Shown piece after piece: positions 44,541 through 56,857 of a DNA stretch of 64,000 bases (positions are counted from its first letter, which is position 1; every line of letters starts with the position of its first letter). Below the pieces are notes generated by a model, which made no database searches, was not told where the DNA came from, and saw nothing but the letters and a program-made list of their open reading frames with translations. Source of the stretch: Cellvibrio mixtus subsp. mixtus J3-8 (GTDB lineage Bacteria; Pseudomonadota; Gammaproteobacteria; Pseudomonadales; Cellvibrionaceae); assembly GCF_000766945.1 (NCBI RefSeq), contig NZ_KN266207.1, positions 1,142,444 to 1,206,443 of the forward strand. The letters run 5' to 3'. The translations under genes were made by a program, and so were the position numbers.

Positions 44541-44907
44541 TGAAGACGAAGTTTACATTTTAATAAAATGTGATTGTTATTCATTTCTCGATTGGGTGCG
44601 CTATTTATCCTCCCAAACCATAGCACACACATTTCATTATTTACGCTGGACTATTGTCACGTCTGAACGTGGCTTCCGAACCAGAAGCGTGCCGCATCTA
44701 ACACGAAAATAAACATTCGGATGTCGATGAACTGTGCGGCTGCACAATTAAATTTGGCAAAAAACCGAAGTGGTGGGGAATATATAAATTAATGTGATTG
44801 GATATTTAATTGAAGAGTTTTTTGAAATGCGGTTATAGAGCAATCATCTTATCCTGAGCCTTCATTGATGAAAATGTTTGGATTTTGCTGGCAACTGGAA
44901 CAATAAA
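44541..44907. other. Intergenic region without recognised gene
   Basis: Between the MscS-type gene (+) and the sucD terminator. It contains an AT-rich palindrome ACATTTTAATAAAATGT (about 44555-44571) that may end the channel transcript, and a short inverted repeat CACGT-CTGA-ACGTG near 44658-44672. I see no open reading frame with a ribosome site and no RNA gene. Confidence 0.5.
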
Positions 44908-44931
44908 AAAGGCGATCCGAAGATCGCCTTT
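44908..44931 (-). terminator. Intrinsic terminator of the suc gene cluster
   Basis: Stem AAAGGCGATC/GATCGCCTTT. In the minus-strand RNA the loop reads UUCG closed by C-G, a very stable tetraloop, followed by a T run (TTTATTG). Lies 28 bp beyond the sucD stop. Confidence 0.95.
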
Positions 44932-44958
44932 CTCGAAAAAACCGTTGGGTAAAATTAA

Positions 44959-45831
44959 TTACCAGCCAGTGATTTCTTTCAGTGCTTTACCAATGTCGGC
45001 CAGGCTCTTAACAGTTTTCACGCCAGCATCTTCCAATGCAGCAAATTTCTCATCAGCAGTACCTTTACCGCCAGAAATAATCGCACCGGCGTGACCCATG
45101 CGCTTACCGGCAGGTGCAGTTACACCAGCGATGTACGACACAACCGGCTTGGTCACGTTAGCTTTGATGAACGCAGCAGCTTCTTCTTCCGCAGAACCGC
45201 CAATCTCACCGATCATTACGATCGCTTCGGTTTGTGGGTCAGCCTGGAACAGCTTCAGGATGTCGATGAAGTTGGAGCCCGGGATTGGATCACCACCAAT
45301 ACCTACGCAAGTAGATTGGCCGAAACCGTAGTCAGTCGTTTGCTTCACAGCTTCATAAGTCAAAGTACCTGAACGTGAAACGATACCTACTTTACCTGGT
45401 TTGTGGATGTGGCCTGGCATGATGCCGATTTTGCACTCGCCCGGAGTGATAACGCCCGGGCAGTTAGGGCCAATCAAACGCACGCCCAATTCGTCACACT
45501 TCACTTTTGCGTCAAGCATATCGAGAGTCGGGATACCTTCGGTAATACACACGATCAACTTGATGCCGCCGTTAGCCGCTTCAAGGATTGAGTCTTTACA
45601 GAAAGGAGCCGGAACGTAGATTACCGATGCATCAGCACCGGTTGCAGCAACTGCTTCAGCAACAGTGTTGAACACTGGCAAGCCGAGGTGAGTTTGACCA
45701 CCCTTACCTGGAGTTACACCACCAACCATTTTGGTGCCGTAAGCAATCGCTTGTTCAGAATGGAAAGTACCTTGCGCACCGGTGAAACCCTGGCAAATTA
45801 CTTTGGTGTCTTTGTTAATTAAAACGCTCAT
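44959..45831 (-). CDS. sucD: Succinyl-CoA synthetase alpha subunit
   Basis: A 290-residue subunit that binds CoA and carries the phosphohistidine. The nucleotide-fold start [18 protein letters not shown] and the active-site region with [14 protein letters not shown] are present; the phosphorylated His lies in the latter motif. Forms the ADP- or GDP-linked ligase with SucC. Last gene of the sdh-suc cluster, 12 bp after sucC, with a strong UUCG-loop terminator downstream. Confidence 0.97.
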   Translation of the reverse strand: MSVLINKDTKVICQGFTGAQGTFHSEQAIAYGTKMVGGVTPGKGGQTHLGLPVFNTVAEAVAATGADASVIYVPAPFCKDSILEAANGGIKLIVCITEGIPTLDMLDAKVKCDELGVRLIGPNCPGVITPGECKIGIMPGHIHKPGKVGIVSRSGTLTYEAVKQTTDYGFGQSTCVGIGGDPIPGSNFIDILKLFQADPQTEAIVMIGEIGGSAEEEAAAFIKANVTKPVVSYIAGVTAPAGKRMGHAGAIISGGKGTADEKFAALEDAGVKTVKSLADIGKALKEITGW

Positions 45832-45843
45832 GTTCTTCGCCCC

Positions 45844-47010
45844 TTATTGATTCGCAGCAGCTGCAACAACTTTCTTGGCAGCGCCAGTCAAGTCGGTATC
45901 GGCAATGATGTTCAGGCCGCTTTCGCCCAACACTTTTGCACCCAATTCAGCATTGTTACCTTGCAAACGAACAACAACAGGTACTTTCACGCCTACCTCT
46001 TTAACCGCACCGATTACGCCTTCTGCGATCATGTCGCAACGTACGATACCGCCGAAGATGTTGATGAAAACGGCTTTAACCGCGTCATCAGACAAAATGA
46101 TTTTGAACGCTTCAACGACGCGCTCTTTGGTCGCACCACCGCCTACGTCGAGGAAGTTAGCGGGTTGGCCGCCGTGCAATTTAACGATGTCCATGGTACC
46201 CATCGCCAAACCAGCGCCGTTAACCATACAACCGATATCACCACCGAGTGCAACGTAGTTCAATTCCCACGCCGCAGCATGAGCTTCACGCGCATCTTCT
46301 TGTGATGGATCTTGCATTGCTTTCAATTCCGGATGACGGTACAGCGCATTGCCGTCGATTACCAATTTCGCATCCAGGCAGTGCAAGTTATCTTCCGGAG
46401 TAATTACCAGTGGGTTAACTTCCAACAGCGCCAAATCTTTCTCTTTGAAGAGTTTGGCAAGGCCGAGGAAAATATTAACGAATTGGTTGATTTGCTTACC
46501 TTCCAAACCGAGTTTGAACGCCAGATCGCGGCCCTGGAATGGCTGAGCGCCAACCAGCGGATCTACCGCAACTTTAAGGATTTTTTCTGGAGTGTCGTGC
46601 GCAACTTTCTCGATTTCTACACCACCTTCGGTAGAAGCCATGAATACGATGCGACGTGAGGAGCGATCTACCACTGCACCCAAATACAATTCTTTGGCGA
46701 TATCGGTGCAAGTCTCAACAAGGATACGGCTTACCGGCTGACCCTTTTCATCTGTCTGATAGGTCACCAGATTCTTGCCCAACCACTTTTCAGCGAAGGC
46801 TTTGATTTCGTCTTTGGATTTAACCAGTTTTACGCCGCCCGCTTTACCGCGGCCACCGGCGTGAACCTGGGCTTTAACGACGAACATATCGCCGCCGATT
46901 TGATCCGCAGCAGCAACAGCTTCTTCAACAGTCGCAGCAGCAATGCCTTTAGACACAGGCAAACCATATTGGGCAAACAGTTGCTTACCCTGATACTCGT
47001 GCAAATTCAT
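45844..47010 (-). CDS. sucC: Succinyl-CoA synthetase beta subunit
   Basis: A 388-residue ATP-grasp subunit. It shows [19 protein letters not shown] at the start, the ATP-binding [17 protein letters not shown] segment and the C-terminal [16 protein letters not shown]. Length equals that of the E. coli protein. It is separated from lpd by about 120 bp containing a 7-bp stem (GGCAAAC/GTTTGCC at 47080-47100) without a following T run. Confidence 0.97.
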   Translation of the reverse strand: MNLHEYQGKQLFAQYGLPVSKGIAAATVEEAVAAADQIGGDMFVVKAQVHAGGRGKAGGVKLVKSKDEIKAFAEKWLGKNLVTYQTDEKGQPVSRILVETCTDIAKELYLGAVVDRSSRRIVFMASTEGGVEIEKVAHDTPEKILKVAVDPLVGAQPFQGRDLAFKLGLEGKQINQFVNIFLGLAKLFKEKDLALLEVNPLVITPEDNLHCLDAKLVIDGNALYRHPELKAMQDPSQEDAREAHAAAWELNYVALGGDIGCMVNGAGLAMGTMDIVKLHGGQPANFLDVGGGATKERVVEAFKIILSDDAVKAVFINIFGGIVRCDMIAEGVIGAVKEVGVKVPVVVRLQGNNAELGAKVLGESGLNIIADTDLTGAAKKVVAAAANQ

Positions 47011-47132
47011 GGTGTAGTTCCATTTGACGATGGTTGGATTAGCGTTTTAGTACACAGTCCAACTTGGGTTATCGATGGAGGCAAACCTTATGAGTTTGCC
47101 CCCGCCTAAAAAACGAGGACTCTATGGTTCTC

Positions 47133-48616
<1,484 letters not shown>

Positions 48617-48634
48617 CAGTAGCCCTTTACATAA

Positions 48635-48662
48635 AAACGCTCCTGGGTTGCCAGAAGCGTTT
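48635..48662 (-). terminator. Intrinsic terminator between sucB and lpd
   Basis: A 12-bp stem (AAACGCTTCTGG/CCAGGAGCGTTT on the minus strand, with one wobble pair) and four-base loop CAAC, followed by TTATG with the stem's own TTT. It separates sucB from lpd-sucCD. Confidence 0.75.
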
Positions 48663-48690
48663 CAAAACAACAGATTAGATTGCTAACAAC

Positions 48691-49890
48691 TTATATTTCC
48701 AAAAGAATGCGCGCAGGGTCTTCGAGCAGGTCTTTGATAGTAACGAGGAATTGCACAGCCTCTTTACCATCCAGCAAACGGTGATCGTAAGACAGGGCCA
48801 AATACATCATCGGCAGGATTTCTACCTTGCCATTGACTGCCATTGGACGCTCCTGGATCTTGTGCATACCCAGAATCGCCGATTGCGGCAGGTTCAGGAT
48901 TGGAGTGGAAAGCAGTGAACCAAACACACCACCGTTGGTGATAGTGAATGTACCACCCGACATTTCTTCAATGCCCAACTTGCCATCGCGTGCGCGCAAA
49001 CCAAAATCGCGAATGGTATTTTCAATTGTCGCCAGGCTCATATTTTCGGCGTTACGCAACACCGGAACTACCAGGCCTTTATCGGTAGATACCGCTACAC
49101 CGATATCCTGATAACCGTGGTACACGATATCGTTGTTATCGATAGAAGCGTTAACTGCCGGGAAACGACGCAATGCTTCAGCAGCGGCTTTTACAAAGAA
49201 ACTCATAAAGCCCAAACGTGAACCGCCGTGTGCTTTTTCAAATTGGTCTTTGTATTTTGCACGCAGTGCCATCACCGGGGCCATGTTCACTTCGTTAAAC
49301 GTAGTGAGCATCGCGGTAGTGTTGGAAGCTTCGAGCAGACGCTCGGCAATACGTTTGCGCAAACGGGTCATTGGTACACGTTTTTCAACGCGATCACCCA
49401 CTGCTTCAATAGCGGCAACCGGAGCAGCGGCAGCAGGTGCAGCAGCCGGGGTTGATTTGATGTGGTTGGCAACATCTTCTTTCAGCACGCGGCCATCTTT
49501 ACCAGAGCCAGCAACAGAAGACGTGTTTACGTTGTTTTCTTCAGCCAATTTGCGTGCAGCAGGATTGACCGGTTTTTCGGCAGATGCAGCCGCAGGAGCG
49601 CTTGCCGCTGCAGGAGCAGCCGCCGGTGCTGACACAGCAGGAGCACTAGCAGCACCTTCAACAAAACGGGCAATGACTTCGTTACTCAGGACAGTCTCAC
49701 CCTCGCCCTTCAAAATTTCAGCGATGCTGCCATCAGCAGGTGCAACAACTTCCAGTACCACCTTGTCAGTTTCAATATCAACAATCAGTTCATCGCGCTT
49801 GACAGCTTCGCCAGGTTTTTTGTGCCAGGTTGCTACCGTGCCATCAGCAACGGATTCAGGGAAGGTTGGGGCTTTGATTTCGATACTCAT
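48691..49890 (-). CDS. sucB: 2-oxoglutarate dehydrogenase E2, dihydrolipoyl succinyltransferase
   Basis: A 399-residue protein. Lipoyl domain (about 1-78) with the lipoylation Lys in ETDKVVLEV; an Ala/Pro-rich flexible linker; a peripheral-subunit-binding domain (about 110-145, [13 protein letters not shown]); a second Ala/Pro linker; and the catalytic acyltransferase domain ending in the active-site motif [12 protein letters not shown]. Forms the 24-mer core with SucA and Lpd. It follows sucA by 60 bp, where a hairpin covers the sucA stop. Confidence 0.97.
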   Translation of the reverse strand: MSIEIKAPTFPESVADGTVATWHKKPGEAVKRDELIVDIETDKVVLEVVAPADGSIAEILKGEGETVLSNEVIARFVEGAASAPAVSAPAAAPAAASAPAAASAEKPVNPAARKLAEENNVNTSSVAGSGKDGRVLKEDVANHIKSTPAAAPAAAAPVAAIEAVGDRVEKRVPMTRLRKRIAERLLEASNTTAMLTTFNEVNMAPVMALRAKYKDQFEKAHGGSRLGFMSFFVKAAAEALRRFPAVNASIDNNDIVYHGYQDIGVAVSTDKGLVVPVLRNAENMSLATIENTIRDFGLRARDGKLGIEEMSGGTFTITNGGVFGSLLSTPILNLPQSAILGMHKIQERPMAVNGKVEILPMMYLALSYDHRLLDGKEAVQFLVTIKDLLEDPARILLEI

Positions 49891-49943
49891 GCTATTCCAT
49901 CTCTCTGTAGCGCTAGGATTATTTGATCAACTCAATCAGTTAA

Positions 49944-49968
49944 AAAGCTCTCACACAGTGAGAGCTTT
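49944..49968 (-). terminator. Terminator-like hairpin embracing the sucA stop codon
   Basis: An 11-bp perfect stem AAAGCTCTCAC/GTGAGAGCTTT with a three-base loop; on the minus strand it ends in TTTTTAACTG. The sucA stop TGA (49951-49953) lies inside the 3' arm, so translating ribosomes would melt it and poor translation would expose it. Confidence 0.7.
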
Positions 49969-52782
49969 GTTTACAAAACGTTTTTCTTCTTCGATATGCG
50001 CCGACATATAACCACCTGCCGGAGCTGCTGAAGGATCGCGACCTACGTAGTCCAAATGCAGTGACTTGCCGTAGACCTCGGCAACAACATGACGCATATG
50101 ATGCTGGCTGCTATACCACGCGCCCTGGTTCATTGGCTCTTCCTGGCACCAGAAAATATCCTTGATATTTTTGAACGGCGCGAGTGCTACTTTCAATTCT
50201 GCCTCAGGGAATGGATACAACTGCTCCAGACGAATCAGTGCAACATTGTCGAGGTTGCGCGCGGTGCGTTCTTCCAGCAAGGTGTAGTAAACCTTACCGC
50301 TACACAGAATTACACGCTGCACTTTTGCAGGATCAACACTTGCATCAGCAATGACGTTTTGGAAACTGCCGTTTGCCAATTCTTCCAGCGTCGATGTTGC
50401 CAATTTATGACGCAGCAAGGATTTCGGGCTCATTACCACCAATGGACGACGCATCGGGCGAACCGCCTGGCGGCGCAGCATGTGGAATACTTGCGCAGGC
50501 GTTGATGGTACACAAACCTGGATATTGTGTTCTGCACACAATTGCATAAAGCGTTCAAGGCGAGCTGATGAGTGCTCCGGGCCCTGCCCTTCATAACCAT
50601 GTGGCAACAACATAGTCAGGCCACTCAAGCGGCCCCACTTGTGTTCACCGCTGGTGATGAACTGGTCGATAACCACTTGTGCGCCGTTGGCAAAATCACC
50701 GAACTGGGCTTCCCAAATTACCAGGCCTTTTGGCGAGGTTGTGGAGTAACCATATTCGAATGCCAACACGGCTTCTTCAGATAAATAGGAGTCGAACAAC
50801 TCAAATGACGGTTGATCAGGTTTCATGTTTGCCAGAGCAACATACGCTGAACCATCTTTCTGGCTGTGCACCACGGCATGGCGATGTGAGAAAGTACCAC
50901 GACCAACGTCCTGGCCAGTCATACGCACAGGGTAACCTTGCTCTATCAAAGTGGCGTAAGCGAGGGTTTCAGCCATACCCCAGTTCAGCGGCAACGCACC
51001 ACCGGCCATTTTGCGGCGGTCTTCGTAAATTTTCTCTACTTGCTTTTGCAACACGATTCCATCGGGAATCTCGCACATTTTGTACGCGGCGGCTTGCAAT
51101 GCTTTTAATTCATAGCCGGTATTGGCTGGAGCAACCCAGTCATGGCCAATGTAAGGAGTCCAGTCAACAAATAATGTACGATCCGGCTCGCTCACCAAAC
51201 CACTGGCAACGTGTTCACCGCGATCCAGTGCCGCGCGATAGTTGGTGGTCAACTCGTCTGCCGCTGCTTGAGTCAACAGGTTCTGTGCAACCAGTTTTTC
51301 CGCATAAAGCGTGCGAGTTGTTTTGAGGGCACGGATGATCTGGTACATCAGCGGTTGGGTTGCTGATGGCTCGTCGGTTTCGTTATGGCCGCGACGGCGA
51401 TAGCAAACCAGATCGATCACTACATCCTTCTTGAATTCGTAGCGATAATCCATTGCCAGTTGGGCGATAAACAATACCGCTTCCGGATCATCACCATTTA
51501 CGTGGAAAATCGGGCATTCGATCATCTTGGCAACGTCAGTACAGTATTCTGTCGAACGCGCGTCTTCACGTTTGTTAGTGGTAAAACCAACCTGGTTGTT
51601 GATCACAATATGTAGCGTGCCGCCAGTACCGTAAGCGCGAGTCTGGGACATCTGGAATGTCTCCATCACCACACCTTGGCCAGCAAACGCTGCATCGCCG
51701 TGGATATTAATCGCAACTACTTTTGAGCCGGTTTTATCGTTACGACGATCCTGGCGCGCACGCACAGAACCTTCAACTACCGGAGAAACAATTTCCAAAT
51801 GCGACGGGTTAAACGCCATCGCCATATGCAATTCACCACCAGGAGTCATCACGTTGGATGAAAAACCCGAGTGATACTTCACGTCACCGGAAGTATTTAA
51901 TGAACGCTTGCCATCAAACTCGGCAAACAATTCTGCAGGGTTTTTACCGAACACATTAACCAATGTGTTCAAACGGCCACGGTGCGCCATACCCAATACG
52001 ATTTCTTTTGCACCGTAGGTACCCGCGCGTTTTACCAGCGCATCTACCAATGGAATGAAGCTCTCACCACCTTCAAGGCCGAAACGCTTGGTACCTGGAT
52101 ATTTACTATCAAGGTGACGCTCAAGGCCTTCCGCAGCGGTCAGACGTTCCAATAACGCCAAACGTTGTTCTTTGGTGAATTCCGGATTTGAACGAACGCT
52201 CTCAAGGCGTTGTTGCAACCATTGTTTTTCAGCCAATGGTGTGATGTGCATAATTTCAGCACCGATATGACCGCAATAGGTCTTCTCCAGTGCTTCAATA
52301 ATTTCACGCAGGGTTGCCTGCTCTTTACCGATAAACAAAGTGCCGCTGCTAAATACGGTATCCAGATCAGCATTAGTCAAACCGTGGAATTGCAAATCCA
52401 GATCTGCAACCGGCTCACGCACCATCAATCCCAATGGATCAAGTTGTGCTTTCTGGTGGCCGCGGAAACGATAGGAGCTGATTAATTGCAGAACTTTAAT
52501 TTGTTTTTGTTCGTGTTCTGCGCTCACTGAACCACCGGCAACAGTCACGGTGCGAACGCGGGATTTACCCAATTGCTCAAATTGAGCGCGAATCACTGAA
52601 TGGGGAGTATCCTGGGTCAGTACGCCGTTCACACGGGGCAACTGATCGAAGTAGTTACGCCATTCTTCAGGAACGGCATTAGGATTGTGTAAATACGTGT
52701 CGTAGAGCTCTTCGACGTAAGCAGCGTTCCCACCGGAGATGTGAGACGTACTCCAAAATTGCTCCATAATGCTGTCTTGCAT
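49951..52782 (-). CDS. sucA: 2-oxoglutarate dehydrogenase E1 component
   Basis: A 943-residue thiamine-diphosphate enzyme that decarboxylates 2-oxoglutarate. N-terminal MQDSIMEQFWSTSHISGGN and LRGHQ-type region (SYRFRGHQKAQLDPLG), ThDP-binding GHRGRLNTL-like segment (GMAHRGRLNTLVNV), HGDAAFAGQG and RRRGHNETDEP are all family features. An upstream in-frame start (52824) adds 14 residues foreign to the family; ATG 52782 with AAGGTGG was chosen. About 200 bp separate it from sdhB. Confidence 0.97.
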   Translation of the reverse strand: MQDSIMEQFWSTSHISGGNAAYVEELYDTYLHNPNAVPEEWRNYFDQLPRVNGVLTQDTPHSVIRAQFEQLGKSRVRTVTVAGGSVSAEHEQKQIKVLQLISSYRFRGHQKAQLDPLGLMVREPVADLDLQFHGLTNADLDTVFSSGTLFIGKEQATLREIIEALEKTYCGHIGAEIMHITPLAEKQWLQQRLESVRSNPEFTKEQRLALLERLTAAEGLERHLDSKYPGTKRFGLEGGESFIPLVDALVKRAGTYGAKEIVLGMAHRGRLNTLVNVFGKNPAELFAEFDGKRSLNTSGDVKYHSGFSSNVMTPGGELHMAMAFNPSHLEIVSPVVEGSVRARQDRRNDKTGSKVVAINIHGDAAFAGQGVVMETFQMSQTRAYGTGGTLHIVINNQVGFTTNKREDARSTEYCTDVAKMIECPIFHVNGDDPEAVLFIAQLAMDYRYEFKKDVVIDLVCYRRRGHNETDEPSATQPLMYQIIRALKTTRTLYAEKLVAQNLLTQAAADELTTNYRAALDRGEHVASGLVSEPDRTLFVDWTPYIGHDWVAPANTGYELKALQAAAYKMCEIPDGIVLQKQVEKIYEDRRKMAGGALPLNWGMAETLAYATLIEQGYPVRMTGQDVGRGTFSHRHAVVHSQKDGSAYVALANMKPDQPSFELFDSYLSEEAVLAFEYGYSTTSPKGLVIWEAQFGDFANGAQVVIDQFITSGEHKWGRLSGLTMLLPHGYEGQGPEHSSARLERFMQLCAEHNIQVCVPSTPAQVFHMLRRQAVRPMRRPLVVMSPKSLLRHKLATSTLEELANGSFQNVIADASVDPAKVQRVILCSGKVYYTLLEERTARNLDNVALIRLEQLYPFPEAELKVALAPFKNIKDIFWCQEEPMNQGAWYSSQHHMRHVVAEVYGKSLHLDYVGRDPSAAPAGGYMSAHIEEEKRFVNKALTV

Positions 52783-52975
52783 TCCACCCACCTTAATCTT
52801 TGGGGAATTATCCCCTGCTATCAACTAGCGGTTAGCTACCAAACGCTTTCAACTTGTGATTAAAAGCGCCGCTTTTAAGTCGCTATCACCCAAGGCGACA
52901 ACGGACAGTTTTTGATTAAACAAGCGCAAATCGCTCATCAAATCATCAAGTTTTTGCCTGCTTCAGATACGCAAA

Positions 52976-52996
52976 AGCGCCACCTTAGGTAGCGCT
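52976..52996 (-). terminator. Hairpin containing the sdhB stop codon in its loop
   Basis: On the minus strand AGCGCTACC pairs with GGTGGCGCT (one wobble) and the loop is exactly TAA, the sdhB stop. Only four Ts follow, so it may act as a weak terminator, RNA-stability element or attenuator between sdh and suc. Confidence 0.5.
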
Positions 52997-53689
52997 CTGT
53001 AACAACATGTTGCGTATATGGCCGATGGCTCGTGTCGGGTTCAGCCCTTTGGGGCAAACCGCTACACAGTTCTGGATACCATGGCAACGGAACACACTGA
53101 AGGGGTCATCCAGATTGGCCAATCGTTTCTGGGTCGCCAGGTCACGACTATCAGCGAGGAAACGATAAGCCTGCAACAAACCGGCAGGACCGATAAATTT
53201 ATCGGGGTTCCACCAGAAGGAAGGACAACTGGTTGAGCAACAGGCGCAGAGTATACACTCATAAAGGCCGTCAAGCTTCTCGCGATCTTCGGGAGATTGC
53301 AAACGCTCGATGGCCGGTGCGGGGGTATCGTTCTGCAAGTAGGGTTCAATTTTCTTGTATTGATCATAGAACTGGGTCATATCGACAACCAGATCGCGGA
53401 TCACTGGTAAACCAGGTAGTGGACGCAAAATCAGCGTGTTATTTTTCACGCATTCGGAAATTGGCTTGATACAAGCCAAACCATTTTTACCATTGATATT
53501 CATACCGTCAGAGCCGCACACACCTTCACGGCATGAACGACGGTATGCCAAAGACTGGTCCTGTGCTTTTAACAACTCAAGAACATCGAGCACCATCAGG
53601 TCTTTACCCTGGGTGTCGACCTCATATTCTTTCATGTAAGGCGCATTATCAGTTTCTGGGTTGTAGCGATAAACTTGTACTTTCAACAT
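52985..53689 (-). CDS. sdhB: Succinate dehydrogenase iron-sulfur subunit
   Basis: A 234-residue peripheral membrane subunit. The 2Fe-2S ligands are in CREGVCGSDG and NGLAC; the 4Fe-4S and 3Fe-4S ligands in CILCACCSTSCP and CHGIQNCVAVCPKGLNP. It passes electrons from SdhA flavin to ubiquinone at SdhCD. The start follows sdhA by 18 bp. Its stop lies in the loop of a hairpin before the sucA spacer. Confidence 0.97.
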   Translation of the reverse strand: MLKVQVYRYNPETDNAPYMKEYEVDTQGKDLMVLDVLELLKAQDQSLAYRRSCREGVCGSDGMNINGKNGLACIKPISECVKNNTLILRPLPGLPVIRDLVVDMTQFYDQYKKIEPYLQNDTPAPAIERLQSPEDREKLDGLYECILCACCSTSCPSFWWNPDKFIGPAGLLQAYRFLADSRDLATQKRLANLDDPFSVFRCHGIQNCVAVCPKGLNPTRAIGHIRNMLLQSAT

Positions 53690-53707
53690 GATTTCGGCTC
53701 CCGATGA

Positions 53708-55480
53708 TTAGTAAGTGCGTTTCTTGGGTTGGAAAGCTTCCATAGTGCGCGGTTTGAAATTCACCGCACGCTTGCCAACGCGCTTTTCGCCGGGGAAATA
53801 TATTGAGTGACACAGCCAATTGGCATCGTCACGGTCTTCGTAGTCTTCGCGTGCGTGTGCACCGCGGGACTCTTTACGCTCTTCGGCAGCGATCGCTGTC
53901 GCTTCAGCCACTTCAAGCAGGTTTTGCAATTCAAGCGCTTCAATACGTGCGGTATTGAATGCGTTGCTCTTGTCAGTGATCGCCACGTTTTCGATGCGCT
54001 TACGCAATTCAGCCAACTGCTCAATACCCTTCTGCATAAACTCACCTTTACGGAATACACCGAAGTAGTTTTGCATAATGGTTTGCAGCTCTTTACGCAG
54101 GACCGCTGCACTTTCGCCGCTGGTAGAGTTGTTGATTTTGTTCAGGCGCGCCATCGCTTTATCGATATCAGCCTGGGTTGCGTCGCGATGCTCAATACCT
54201 TCACGCAACGCCTTCTCGATGTACAAACCTGCTGCGCGACCAAACACCACCAGATCAAGCAATGAGTTACCGCCCAAACGGTTTGCACCGTGTACCGATA
54301 CGCAAGCTACTTCACCACAGGCAAAGAGGCCATCAATGACTACGTCATTACCGTTGGCATCAACGGTCAAAGCCTGGCCATTCACGTTGGTAGGAACACC
54401 ACCCATCATGTAGTGACAGGTTGGAACCACAGGGATTGGAGCGTAAACAGGATCAACGTGAGCAAAGGTACGGGACAATTCGCAGATGCCTGGCAACTTG
54501 CTCTCAAGAACTTCTTCACCGAGGTGATCCAGTTTCAGCAATACGTGATCTTTGTTCGGACCAACACCGCGACCCGCAATAATTTCCTGGATCATGGAAC
54601 GCGCTACTACGTCACGGCCAGCAAGGTCTTTCGCATTGGGGGCATAACGCTCCATGAAGCGCTCGCCATCAGAGTTGATCAGGTAACCGCCTTCACCGCG
54701 GCAACCTTCAGTTACCAATACCCCGGCACCGGCAATACCGGTCGGGTGGAACTGCCACATTTCGATATCCTGTACCGGGAAGCCGGCACGCAACGCCATA
54801 CCTACACCGTCACCGGTATTGATGTGGGCGTTGGTAGTAGACGCGTAGATGCGCCCTGCACCACCGGTCGCCAATACAGTTGCCTTGGCTTTTACATAAA
54901 CAGTTTCGCCATCTTCAATATTAATGGCGATAACACCAACCACAGCGCCATCGGCATTTTTAACCAGATCAACAGCAAACCACTCATTCAGGAATACCGT
55001 TTTATTCTTCAGGTTGCCTTGGTACAGGGTGTGAAGAAGAGCGTGGCCGGTACGGTCCGCCGCCGCACAAGTACGCGCAGCCTGGCCACCTTCGCCGAAG
55101 TTTTTGGATTGACCACCGAACGGGCGCTGGTAGATGCGGCCATTTTCAGTACGTGAGAATGGCAAGCCCATATGCTCAAGCTCAAATACCGCTTCAGGAC
55201 CAACAGAACACATATATTCAATTGCATCCTGGTCACCGATGTAATCTGAACCTTTTACAGTGTCATACATGTGCCAGCGCCAATCATCGTTCGGGTCAGC
55301 ACTGGCAATCGCACAAGTAATACCGCCCTGGGCAGATACGGTGTGCGAACGGGTTGGAAATACTTTGGTAATTACAGCTGTTTTGTAACCGGATTGGGCC
55401 AACTGCAATGCCGCGCGCATACCGGCGCCGCCGCCGCCAATCACAATACCGTCAAAAGAAATCGTGCGCATAGTAGACAT
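53708..55480 (-). CDS. sdhA: Succinate dehydrogenase flavoprotein subunit
   Basis: A 590-residue FAD subunit oxidising succinate to fumarate. FAD motif [13 protein letters not shown], covalent-FAD His in [11 protein letters not shown], substrate-binding region [21 protein letters not shown] (in parts) and TCHYMMGG are visible. The start overlaps the sdhD stop by one base (TAATG), so the genes are coupled. Long open frames antisense to it are shadows. Confidence 0.97.
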   Translation of the reverse strand: MSTMRTISFDGIVIGGGGAGMRAALQLAQSGYKTAVITKVFPTRSHTVSAQGGITCAIASADPNDDWRWHMYDTVKGSDYIGDQDAIEYMCSVGPEAVFELEHMGLPFSRTENGRIYQRPFGGQSKNFGEGGQAARTCAAADRTGHALLHTLYQGNLKNKTVFLNEWFAVDLVKNADGAVVGVIAINIEDGETVYVKAKATVLATGGAGRIYASTTNAHINTGDGVGMALRAGFPVQDIEMWQFHPTGIAGAGVLVTEGCRGEGGYLINSDGERFMERYAPNAKDLAGRDVVARSMIQEIIAGRGVGPNKDHVLLKLDHLGEEVLESKLPGICELSRTFAHVDPVYAPIPVVPTCHYMMGGVPTNVNGQALTVDANGNDVVIDGLFACGEVACVSVHGANRLGGNSLLDLVVFGRAAGLYIEKALREGIEHRDATQADIDKAMARLNKINNSTSGESAAVLRKELQTIMQNYFGVFRKGEFMQKGIEQLAELRKRIENVAITDKSNAFNTARIEALELQNLLEVAEATAIAAEERKESRGAHAREDYEDRDDANWLCHSIYFPGEKRVGKRAVNFKPRTMEAFQPKKRTY

Positions 55481-55851
55481 TAGTTAATTCCCCAAATCAC
55501 TTGAACACCCCAGACCAGATAGGTAACTGCTACAGCACCCAACACAATCTGCGCAAATATGCGTAAGAAGGTGGCTTTTGAACCCATCAGGCGCACGGTT
55601 AAATAATCAGTGAGCACCGCCCACAAACCAATCCACGCATGGGAAATAAAGGAAAGCAACGTAACGAGGGTAAATACACGCATCCATAATTGGTTATAGA
55701 GTGATTGCCACTGCTCAAACGTCAATTCAGGATTTAATACGAGATATACAACGATGAAGATGGTGTAAGCCGCCATCACGGCACCGCCGACGCGCTGGAT
55801 CAGCCAATCATAAAGGCCGCTACGTCCGAAACTGGTTACTGAAGTTACCAT
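55480..55851 (-). CDS. sdhD: Succinate dehydrogenase membrane anchor subunit D
   Basis: A 123-residue integral membrane subunit with three helices (about 20-40, 60-80, 95-118). The haem/quinone region reads [16 protein letters not shown], with the axial His. Start ATG 55851 has GGGAG seven bases upstream and overlaps the sdhC tail; a longer frame at 55905 is not needed. Stop overlaps the sdhA start by one base. Confidence 0.92.
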   Translation of the reverse strand: MVTSVTSFGRSGLYDWLIQRVGGAVMAAYTIFIVVYLVLNPELTFEQWQSLYNQLWMRVFTLVTLLSFISHAWIGLWAVLTDYLTVRLMGSKATFLRIFAQIVLGAVAVTYLVWGVQVIWGIN

Positions 55852-56219
55852 ACCCAAACTCCCGCCAATACAATCAATACGACAGCAACGCTTAATGCGA
55901 GCCATGCACCGGTTTTACCACCTTTCAAGGATTCACCAACGCCAAAATCCATAATGAGGTGACGGATACCCATCGCAGTGTGATAAGCCAACGCAGCTAA
56001 AACCACCCACAGGATAGCCTGACAAATTGGATTCGCCCCAAGATCGCGAATGCTATTGAATCCCTCTTGTGAATCCAGGCTGGCATCGAGCATCCATAAA
56101 AGGAAGGCAACACCTGCGAAGAGGAAAACGCCGGAAACACGATGAAGGATGGAAACGTAAGCGGTGATGGGAAGTTTGATAGTAGATATATCGAGGTTGA
56201 CAGGTCTTTTCTTGTTCAC
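55845..56219 (-). CDS. sdhC: Succinate dehydrogenase cytochrome b556 subunit C
   Basis: A 124-residue membrane subunit. The N-terminus NKKRPVNLDISTIKLPITAYVSILHRVSGV matches the family (shown as the pattern RPVNLD and SILHRVSG, with haem-binding His). Start is GTG 56219 with AGGTGAG upstream. First gene of the sdh-suc cluster, divergent from gltA. Overlaps sdhD by seven bases. Confidence 0.95.
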   Translation of the reverse strand: MNKKRPVNLDISTIKLPITAYVSILHRVSGVFLFAGVAFLLWMLDASLDSQEGFNSIRDLGANPICQAILWVVLAALAYHTAMGIRHLIMDFGVGESLKGGKTGAWLALSVAVVLIVLAGVWVW

Positions 56220-56857
56220 GGTCTATCTCACCTGGTTGCCCATCGCGGGCAGGTTTAAGAATAAGCGCTTCATTTTTATCACCGGAAAGTGACCTCTAAT
56301 GAAACACGCCCTGCAAGTCGCGCAGCATTATAGAGATTGACCTCTCGAAACACAAACAAAAAGCCGCACTCAAGTCTTCATAATCAAAGATGTGAAAATG
56401 ATTGCAGATATTTAACGAAATTTTTACACAAACCACTGATATTCATAAAAAATTTTCATGAAAATGCACTTCACGCGAGCATTTTTGTCGCCCTGGCCCC
56501 ACACCAGTGCAAAGAATTTTCGGTGATTTTTGACGACTCGCACCAGATAATTCAGATGACAATTAAAATTTAATAAAAGATAAAAGAAATTGCCCCCGGA
56601 TGTGCCAAAAACTTTCGCCTTAACAATCAAGTCATCTATAATGCCGCTCGCTAACGGCAGCGTCAGTAAAACCACAATAGCTGACTAGTCCATAAAAAGT
56701 AGCCAGCCCATAACGCCACTTGTAGAAAGTAGATATGAGTTTAGCTTTGATTTAAACGGCTAACTGCAGCAGACTACCTACAGTTTTTATTCGATGAGCA
56801 GAGCGAAACATGCTTCTCTCAAGCCTTAAGTCCAATCAGTAAGCACAGGAGTCAGTA
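56220..56857. promoter_or_regulatory. Divergent sdhC/gltA regulatory region
   Basis: 638 bp with no convincing gene. It should hold promoters for both TCA units. A TATAAT at 56637-56642 (plus) could be a -10 for gltA, but no matching -35 is convincing. A perfect 14-bp palindrome ATTTTCATGAAAAT lies at 56452-56465, a possible operator. The long spacer implies long leaders or several regulatory sites. Confidence 0.5.

Noticed and set aside
49133-50011. Long open frame (292 codons) antisense to sucB
   Set aside because: Arises from the Ala/Pro-rich codons of sucB read backwards; composition is Ser/Ala-rich without recognisable motifs.
54290-55156. Long open frame (288 codons) antisense to sdhA
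   Set aside because: It mirrors a highly conserved gene, has no ribosome site and its protein shows no domain. It is a shadow frame.
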